Shown: positions 6,618 through 10,540 of the stretch, piece after piece
Position numbering within the stretch: position 1 is the first letter of the stretch
Layout: each line of letters opens with the position of its first letter
Assembly (NCBI GenBank): GCA_041552775.1
Contig: JBFEKH010000070.1
Span: 1 to 10,540 of the forward strand
DNA length: 10,540 bases
Source of the DNA: Allopontixanthobacter sp041552775
GTDB lineage: Bacteria; Pseudomonadota; Alphaproteobacteria; Sphingomonadales; Sphingomonadaceae
Reading direction: 5' to 3'
Program-made: the position numbers and the translations under genes
The notes under the pieces: model-generated
What the model saw: the letters and a program-made list of their open reading frames with translations, nothing else
What the model was told of the DNA's origin: nothing
Databases searched by the model: none

Positions 6618-6663
6618 ACGGCAATTCTCCACCATCTATCTGACCGCTGGCCATTCACCGAGC

Positions 6664-6698
6664 GTCATGCATCTGCCATGGACTGCACCATGCATGAC
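6664..6698. repeat. 9-bp perfect inverted repeat around the recQ start
   Basis: GTCATGCAT at 6664-6672 is the exact reverse complement of ATGCATGAC at 6690-6698, with 17 bases between. The first candidate recQ start codon (6678) lies in the loop and the second (6690) opens the right arm. In RNA this could form a stem-loop over the translation start; in DNA it could be an operator. A single 9-bp repeat at such spacing is expected about once per 10 kb by chance, so position is the main argument. Confidence 0.4.
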
Positions 6699-8510
6699 CC
6701 GCGGTCTTTCCCCCAGCCTGATGATGCCCAGGATCAAACGCTTTCGCTGGATGATGCCAGGGCACGGCTGAAAAGCGTTTTCGGCTTTGACGAATTCCGC
6801 GGCCGCCAGCCCGAGGTGATGGAGCGGGTGCTGGCTGGAAAATCTACGCTGGCGGTAATGCCGACCGGTGCGGGCAAGTCGCTGACCTATCAATTGCCCG
6901 CCACCATGATGCCCGGCACCTGCATTGTGATCTCGCCGCTGATCGCATTGATGCATGACCAGCTGCGGTCTGCCCGCGCAAACGGCATCCGTGCCGCCAC
7001 TCTGACCAGCGCCGATGCCGACTGGCGCGAGACGATGGACGCATTTCGCGCCGGGCAGCTCGATTTGCTTTATGTTGCCCCGGAACGGGCGAGCCAGCCA
7101 GGATTTCGCGATATGCTGAACAGTGCGCCGCTGGGCCTGTTCGCTATCGACGAGGCGCATTGTGTTTCCGAATGGGGGCATGATTTCCGGCCCGATTACC
7201 GCCAACTGCGTCCGATGATGGACGCCTTCCCTTCGGTGCCCCGACTGGCGCTGACGGCAACTGCGGACGAACACACCCGGGCCGATATTCTGACGCAGTT
7301 GGGCATCCCCAAAAACGGCCTGATAATCGCAGGGTTCGACCGGCCCAACATCCGTTACACCATCCGTCACCGGGACAGCGCGGCCAAGCAGATCGAACGG
7401 CTGATGGCCGAAATACCCGGTCCGGGGATCGTCTATGCACCGACCCGCCGCAAGGTGGAGGCGCTGGCCGAACAATTGGCCAAGGCTACCGGCCGCCCCG
7501 TGCGGCCCTATCACGCGGGCCTTCCGGCAGAAGTGCGCAGCGCGAACCAGGCGGCCTTCGTGGCGAGCGAGGACATGGTGATCTGCGCCACGATCGCCTT
7601 CGGCATGGGGATCGACAAGCCGGACGTGCGCTTCGTCGCCCATGCCGGCATACCCAAGTCAATCGAGGCATATTACCAGGAAACCGGCCGCGCGGGCCGC
7701 GATGGTGATCCGGCAACCGCAGTGATGCTGTGGGGTGCAGGCGATTTTGCGCAGGCCCGCCAGCGATTGACCGAAACGCCCGAGGTGCGCCGCGGGGGTG
7801 AGCGGACCCGGCTGGATGCGCTGGCGACCTTGGTGGAGGCCCCGTCCTGCCGCCGCGCAATCCTGCTACGGCATTTTGGCGAAAGCCCGCCCGAGGCTTG
7901 CGGCAATTGCGACAATTGCCTCAATCCGCCCAAGGTCGCCGATACGTCCGAGGTTGCGCGCAAATTGCTGTCGGCAGTGTACCGCACGGGACAGAGCTTC
8001 GGTTTCGGGCATATCCAGAAAGTGTTGACCGGCAATGCCGACGAACGCGTGCTGCAGCGGGGACACGACCAATTGAGCGTGTTCGGTATCGTCGGCGATG
8101 ACGAAGCCGCTCTGCTGCAACCCTTGTCGCGCGCACTGCAGGCCCGCGGGGCGCTGATATCCACCGAGCATGGCGGGCTGGCGCTGGGCGGCAATGCACG
8201 GGCGATCCTGAAGGGCGAGGAAACGGTCGAAATTGTCCTGCCGCCCAAACGCGAGCGGGGCCGCAAACGCGGTACGGCTAGCGCCAATCCGGTTGGCGAT
8301 CCGCTGTTCGAGGCTCTGCGTGATCTCCGGCGCGACCTGGCGGCAGAGGCGCAGATGCCGCCCTATGTGATCTTTCACGACGCCACCTTGCGCGAAATGG
8401 CCAGTTCGCGGCCATTTGACATGACGGAACTGGGCAAGATCGGGGGCGTCGGCGCAAAGAAGCTGGAAGCCTATGGCGACGCATTCCTGGCGGTGATCCG
8501 GCGCCACTGA
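6678..8510 (+). CDS. recQ: ATP-dependent DNA helicase RecQ
   Basis: A 610-residue 3'-5' DNA helicase of recombination and fork repair, the same length as the E. coli enzyme. Motifs in order: the Q-like region FGFDEFRGRQ (about 35-44), Walker A MPTGAGKS (61-68), DEAH (158-161) within AIDEAHCVSEWGHDFRP, motif III LTATA (192-196), FDRPNIRY (220-227), and motif VI QETGRAGRDGD (334-344). The zinc site is Cys391, Cys408, Cys411 and Cys414, with the same 17-3-3 spacing as E. coli. A winged-helix region follows, and an HRDC domain (about 541-610) ends in GGVGAKKLEAYG. A basic linker PPKRERGRKRG (522-532) precedes it. The frame is open from 6390, but that extension covers the opposite-strand lipoprotein gene and is rejected. 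ATG 6678 and ATG 6690 are both possible; neither has a strong ribosome binding site. The gene is divergent from the 108-residue lipoprotein gene, with 118 bp between starts. Confidence 0.96.
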   Translation: MDCTMHDPRSFPQPDDAQDQTLSLDDARARLKSVFGFDEFRGRQPEVMERVLAGKSTLAVMPTGAGKSLTYQLPATMMPGTCIVISPLIALMHDQLRSARANGIRAATLTSADADWRETMDAFRAGQLDLLYVAPERASQPGFRDMLNSAPLGLFAIDEAHCVSEWGHDFRPDYRQLRPMMDAFPSVPRLALTATADEHTRADILTQLGIPKNGLIIAGFDRPNIRYTIRHRDSAAKQIERLMAEIPGPGIVYAPTRRKVEALAEQLAKATGRPVRPYHAGLPAEVRSANQAAFVASEDMVICATIAFGMGIDKPDVRFVAHAGIPKSIEAYYQETGRAGRDGDPATAVMLWGAGDFAQARQRLTETPEVRRGGERTRLDALATLVEAPSCRRAILLRHFGESPPEACGNCDNCLNPPKVADTSEVARKLLSAVYRTGQSFGFGHIQKVLTGNADERVLQRGHDQLSVFGIVGDDEAALLQPLSRALQARGALISTEHGGLALGGNARAILKGEETVEIVLPPKRERGRKRGTASANPVGDPLFEALRDLRRDLAAEAQMPPYVIFHDATLREMASSRPFDMTELGKIGGVGAKKLEAYGDAFLAVIRRH

Positions 8511-8519
8511 CGGTTCCAA

Positions 8520-8548
8520 TTGACAGTCGGCTCAATTGATATAAAGAT
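8520..8548 (+). promoter_or_regulatory. Candidate promoter of the SPFH operon
   Basis: A perfect TTGACA at 8520-8525 lies 9 bases after the recQ stop. At 17 bases the -10 position (8543-8548, AAAGAT) is weak; a better TATAAA at 8540-8545 has only 14 bases of spacing. Either -10 falls inside the palindrome at 8538-8565, so a bound regulator would block it. CAATTGA occurs twice here (8517-8523 and 8533-8539), 16 bases apart. Confidence 0.45.
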
Positions 8549-8565
8549 GATATCATAATTATATC
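8538..8565. promoter_or_regulatory. 28-bp near-perfect palindrome, probable operator
   Basis: Twelve of fourteen base pairs are symmetric about 8551/8552. The outer arms are GATATAA (8538-8544) and TTATATC (8559-8565), and the centre is ATGATATCAT (8547-8556); only pairs 8545/8558 and 8546/8557 fail. GATAT-type half-sites begin at 8538, 8549 and 8560, an 11-bp repeat close to one helical turn. It ends one base before the AAGGAG ribosome binding site (8567-8572) of the SPFH gene and covers the likely -10 region. The AT-rich block stands out from its GC-rich surroundings. Confidence 0.7.
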
Positions 8566-8579
8566 GAAGGAGATTCGGA

Positions 8580-9503
8580 ATGTCGGACGAAAACGGGGGC
8601 CACAAGGGCAGAATGAATGTCAGCCGCGAAAGGCCGTCAACCACCTATAGCGGCTATGTATTGCTGTTGGTATTGCTGGTCGTCACCGGGCTGGCGATCT
8701 GGACTATCATCAGCGGCGCGCCGCCAAGAGGCGCGGACAAAGCGGACAAACTGATGTTTGCCGGCACGCTGGTTGGCTCGCTTCTGGTTGTATTGACCAT
8801 CGCCAGCGGCTTTTTCATGATCCAGCCCAACCAGGCGGCGGTGATCACCCTGTTCGGCGAATATCGCGGTAGTGAGCGGACCGAGGGTCTGCGCTGGATA
8901 TGGCCGTGGATGATGCGCAAGAAAATCTCCGCGCGGGCGCACAACGTTCATTCCGACCGGGTGAAGATCAACGACCTGCGCGGCAATCCGATCGAAATCG
9001 CCTGCAATGTCGTGTGGCGCGTGCAGGACACCGCCCAAGCCAGCTTCGATGTCGACGATTACAAGGAATTCGTCAGCATCCAGATTGAGGCAGGGCTGCG
9101 GACGGTCGGTGCACGGCATCCCTATGACGACTTCGAAGGCGAGGCGGTAACGCTGCGCGGCGGGGCGGATGTCATCAACCGCGAATTGCTGGAAGAACTC
9201 AACGACCGGCTCGAAGTAGCGGGCATTATGGTCGACGAGGCTGGCCTGACCCATCTGGCCTATGCCTCCGAAATCGCCAGCGCCATGCTCAAACGGCAAC
9301 AGGCAGACGCAATCATCGCCGCGCGGGCGAAGATCGTGCTGGGCGCCGTCGGCATGGTCGAGGATGCGCTCAACAAGCTGAGCGCCGACGGGATTGTCGA
9401 ACTGGATGACGAACGCCGCGCCGCGATGGTGTCCAACCTTTTGGTTGTCCTGTGCAGCGAACGCGAAACCCATCCGGTGGTCAACGCCGGTTCGCTGTAC
9501 TAA
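8580..9503 (+). CDS. SPFH/band-7 domain membrane protein
   Basis: A 307-residue protein with a short polar N-terminus (1-22), two hydrophobic membrane segments (about 25-46 and 58-80), and an SPFH (stomatin/prohibitin/flotillin/HflK) domain beginning at QPNQAAVITLFGEYRGSERTEGLRWIWPW (82-110), a classic start for the family. VVWRV (144-148) and VDDYKEFVSIQIEAGLR (158-174) continue it. A helical segment follows (about 230-268) with KRQQADAIIAARAKIVLGAV, as in proteins that oligomerise next to the membrane. SPFH proteins form ring or cage scaffolds that organise membrane patches or control membrane proteases; which applies here is unknown. The start has an excellent AAGGAG (8567-8572), 7 bases upstream. 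It is the first gene of an operon with a ribbon-helix-helix regulator and a small membrane protein, behind a 28-bp palindrome. It is not HflK/HflC: those genes normally occur as an adjacent pair. Confidence 0.9.
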   Translation: MSDENGGHKGRMNVSRERPSTTYSGYVLLLVLLVVTGLAIWTIISGAPPRGADKADKLMFAGTLVGSLLVVLTIASGFFMIQPNQAAVITLFGEYRGSERTEGLRWIWPWMMRKKISARAHNVHSDRVKINDLRGNPIEIACNVVWRVQDTAQASFDVDDYKEFVSIQIEAGLRTVGARHPYDDFEGEAVTLRGGADVINRELLEELNDRLEVAGIMVDEAGLTHLAYASEIASAMLKRQQADAIIAARAKIVLGAVGMVEDALNKLSADGIVELDDERRAAMVSNLLVVLCSERETHPVVNAGSLY

Positions 9504-9521
9504 GCGCGGACGACCCGGACA

Positions 9522-9734
9522 GTGTCAAAAAAGGCCTTCGCACTCAGGCTCGATCCGGCAGTCCATGCCGCGATCGAGCGGTTGGCGGCTGCCGATTTGC
9601 GTTCTGCCAATGCAGAGATCGAGATGTTGCTGCGAGAAGCGCTGACAGCACGCGGTATCAGGATCGAGGCCACGCCCAAACCCCGGCGGGGCCGTCCGCC
9701 CGGAAGCACAGTAGGAGATCCAGATGTTGCATAA
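9522..9734 (+). CDS. Arc-type ribbon-helix-helix DNA-binding protein with AT-hook-like tail
   Basis: A 70-residue protein. KKAFALRLD (3-11) gives the beta strand that enters the major groove in ribbon-helix-helix dimers. Helix 1 (about 12-24) and RSANAEIEMLLREAL (27-41) match the Arc-family RSxNAEI motif. The C-terminal tail contains RRGRPPG (55-61), which resembles an AT-hook (Gly-Arg-Pro core) that binds the minor groove of AT-rich DNA. The start is GTG at 9522 with only a weak ribosome binding site, so it probably relies on translation of the SPFH gene. It is in the same frame as that gene, beginning 18 bases after its TAA. Its last 11 bases overlap the next gene. Automatic annotation may call such proteins HicB- or Arc-type antitoxins, but no toxin gene is adjacent, so autoregulation of the operon is the more natural reading. 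The target is inferred. Confidence 0.82.
   Translation: MSKKAFALRLDPAVHAAIERLAAADLRSANAEIEMLLREALTARGIRIEATPKPRRGRPPGSTVGDPDVA
9713..9717 (+). promoter_or_regulatory. Ribosome binding site inside the ribbon-helix-helix gene
   Basis: AGGAG lies 6 bases before the ATG at 9724, within the last codons of the upstream gene. It fixes the start of the 85-residue protein and implies translational coupling. Confidence 0.75.
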
Positions 9735-9981
9735 ATTTTTCGAACCCGGATATTGGTTTGCGCCCAAGAAGCTGGGTTACGGCGCCGGTTTGCCGATTGC
9801 CTGGCAAGGGTGGGCTTTGCTGATCAGTTACATGGCCGTGCTGTTGGGTGCCGGGCTGCTGCTGGAATCGGGCGGCCAGATTGGGCTAGCGGCGTTCATC
9901 GCCATTACCGTGATCGTCACCATCCTGTTACTGCTGATCGCTAGGCGGCGCACGGAAGGCGGATGGAAATGGCGGGGATGA
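9724..9981 (+). CDS. Small two-helix membrane protein (85 aa), unrecognised family
   Basis: An 85-residue protein with an aromatic N-terminal segment, FFEPGYWFAPKKLGYG (5-20), then LPIAWQGWALLISY (23-36). Two hydrophobic helices follow (about 27-47 and 52-72), separated by a short loop ESGGQIG, and a basic-aromatic C-terminus RRRTEGGWKWRG. The Pro-x-x-Trp-Gln-Gly-Trp at the membrane entry looks like a conserved family signature, but I cannot name the family. The ATG overlaps the ribbon-helix-helix gene by 11 bp and has a strong AGGAG, so this is a real, coupled third gene of the SPFH operon. It may be a partner or substrate of the SPFH protein; that is inferred only from the operon. No terminator with a T-run follows; the 61-bp gap to the next gene has a weak 5-bp hairpin (9994-9998 with 10007-10011). 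Confidence 0.75.
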   Translation: MLHKFFEPGYWFAPKKLGYGAGLPIAWQGWALLISYMAVLLGAGLLLESGGQIGLAAFIAITVIVTILLLLIARRRTEGGWKWRG

Positions 9982-10018
9982 GCGCACGCTAACCCGCTGA
10001 AAGTTTAGCGGTGCGTTA

Positions 10019-10031
10019 ACCAATAATTGGT
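10019..10031. repeat. 13-bp palindrome upstream of the beta-helix gene
   Basis: ACCAAT and ATTGGT flank a single central A at 10025, giving six matching pairs, 12 bp before the ATG at 10043. It may be a small operator or a chance symmetry; only its position in the short leader speaks for it. Confidence 0.3.
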
Positions 10032-10042
10032 AGGCCAAAGGG

Positions 10043-10540
10043 ATGGAAGACCATGCCCGCAGCACGCCCGACCGCCCATTACCCGTCTTGATCGGCATCC
10101 TTTCCGTGCTTGCCATCGCCGCTATTCCGCTCGGTACATTGCTGGCGCAGGAAAAGAGCCCCTTCTCGATTGTGGAAAATGGCCGGAGCTTTTCGAGCTT
10201 GCAGCAGGCCGTAAACGCCATCGGCAATGGCACAGCGACCATTGCCATCGCGCCGGGGACCTACCGCCAATGCGCGGTGCAGACCGCCGGATCAATATCT
10301 TATGTTGCGGCTAAACCGGGCAGCGTCACTTTCGACAGCGTGACCTGCGAAGGCAAGGCTGCGCTGGTCCTCCGGGGCCGCGAAGCCAGCGTATCCGGGA
10401 TCGTCTTTCGCGGTATGGCTGTGCCCGATTTCAATGGAGCCGGTATCCGGCTGGAGAAGGGCAATCTTACCGTCGCGCAAAGCTGGTTCACTGACAGCCA
10501 GCAAGGCATCCTGTCGGGCGATGATCAAAACAGCCGGATC
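10043..10540 (+). CDS. Right-handed parallel beta-helix protein, N-terminal part (runs off the window)
   Basis: An open frame of 166 codons from the ATG at 10043 continues to the last base without a stop. The in-frame TAG at 10031 excludes an earlier start, and TAGG at 10031-10034 is the only spaced ribosome binding site candidate. Residues 1-13 are polar, then PVLIGILSVLAIAAIPLGTLLA (14-35) forms a signal anchor or signal peptide. From SFSSLQQAVNAIGNGTATIAIAPGTYRQC (49-77) it follows the pattern of beta-helix and pectin-lyase-like proteins, where a short helix and an IAPGTY-type strand open the coil. Repeating strand-turn rungs with NGAGIRLEKGNLTVAQSWFTDSQQGIL (131-157) match right-handed beta-helix repeats. 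Cys77 and Cys102 could pair. Such proteins are often exported polysaccharide lyases, hydrolases or binding proteins; no catalytic residues can be assigned from this part. The gene starts 61 bp after the SPFH operon. Confidence 0.75.
   Translation, partial: MEDHARSTPDRPLPVLIGILSVLAIAAIPLGTLLAQEKSPFSIVENGRSFSSLQQAVNAIGNGTATIAIAPGTYRQCAVQTAGSISYVAAKPGSVTFDSVTCEGKAALVLRGREASVSGIVFRGMAVPDFNGAGIRLEKGNLTVAQSWFTDSQQGILSGDDQNSRI

Noticed and set aside
6390..6677. N-terminal extension of RecQ by 96 residues
   Set aside because: It lies mostly antisense to the 108-residue lipoprotein gene, is low-complexity, and makes the protein longer than family norm; starting at 6678 gives the E. coli length.
6636..7643. 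Long minus-strand open frame opposite recQ, and similarly 8637-9473 opposite the SPFH gene
   Set aside because: Both lie antisense to genes with complete family motifs, lack ribosome binding sites and look like codon-bias shadows.
8580..9503. SPFH protein as HflK or HflC
   Set aside because: No adjacent hflK/hflC pair is present, it has two N-terminal membrane segments, and its C-terminal half does not resemble either.
9522..9981. Toxin-antitoxin pair made of the ribbon-helix-helix gene and the 85-residue gene
   Set aside because: The second protein is a two-helix membrane protein with no resemblance to HicA, RelE or other known toxins that pair with such antitoxins; small membrane toxins are possible, but nothing in the sequence supports it over an SPFH partner role.
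9994..10011. CCGCT/AGCGG hairpin after the 85-residue gene as a terminator
   Set aside because: It has only five pairs, an 8-base loop and no T-run after it.

Overview
The window looks like chromosomal DNA of an alphaproteobacterium, most likely a sphingomonad (Erythrobacteraceae or Sphingomonadaceae type). The basis is the high GC content with matching third-position bias, the protein flavour of the housekeeping genes (RecQ, PPK2, PhhA, UppP tail) and a candidate EcfG-type stress promoter. This is inference from sequence character, not from a database match. There is no rRNA, tRNA, CRISPR array, insertion sequence or phage gene, and base composition is even throughout. It reads as ordinary core and accessory chromosome rather than an island.

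Layout from left to right. (1) Positions 1-421 hold the last 26 codons of uppP (undecaprenyl-diphosphate phosphatase), then a short gene for a GlsB/YeaQ-type small membrane protein behind a possible EcfG-like promoter. (2) Positions 427-2211 hold a divergent pair: phhA (phenylalanine 4-hydroxylase, minus strand) and a class I-like ppk2 (polyphosphate kinase 2, plus strand), sharing a 69-bp intergenic region. (3) Positions 2235-5849 hold a very tight minus-strand operon of acyl-CoA dehydrogenase, family III CoA-transferase and thiolase (junctions of 0 and 3 bp). It could activate and oxidise a fatty or other organic acid whose identity the sequence does not reveal. (4) Positions 5850-6559 hold two small minus-strand lipoprotein genes, separated by a strong intrinsic terminator placed unusually close to the start of the second. 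(5) recQ (6678-8510, plus strand) is a full-length RecQ helicase with helicase, zinc and HRDC regions. (6) Positions 8511-9981 hold a compact plus-strand operon: an SPFH/band-7 membrane protein, an Arc-type ribbon-helix-helix DNA-binding protein with an AT-hook-like tail, and an 85-residue membrane protein of no family I recognise. A 28-bp near-perfect palindrome sits just upstream of the first start codon. (7) From 10043 to the window edge runs the 5' part of a membrane-anchored or secreted right-handed beta-helix protein.

The most interesting unit is region 6. The ribbon-helix-helix protein is a natural candidate to bind the palindrome and regulate its own operon, which would make this a small self-regulated membrane system. 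The other genes are mainly recognisable metabolic or repair functions, where the interest lies in regulatory structures: a terminator or attenuator between the lipoprotein genes, an intercistronic hairpin ahead of the acyl-CoA dehydrogenase, and an inverted repeat around the recQ start.
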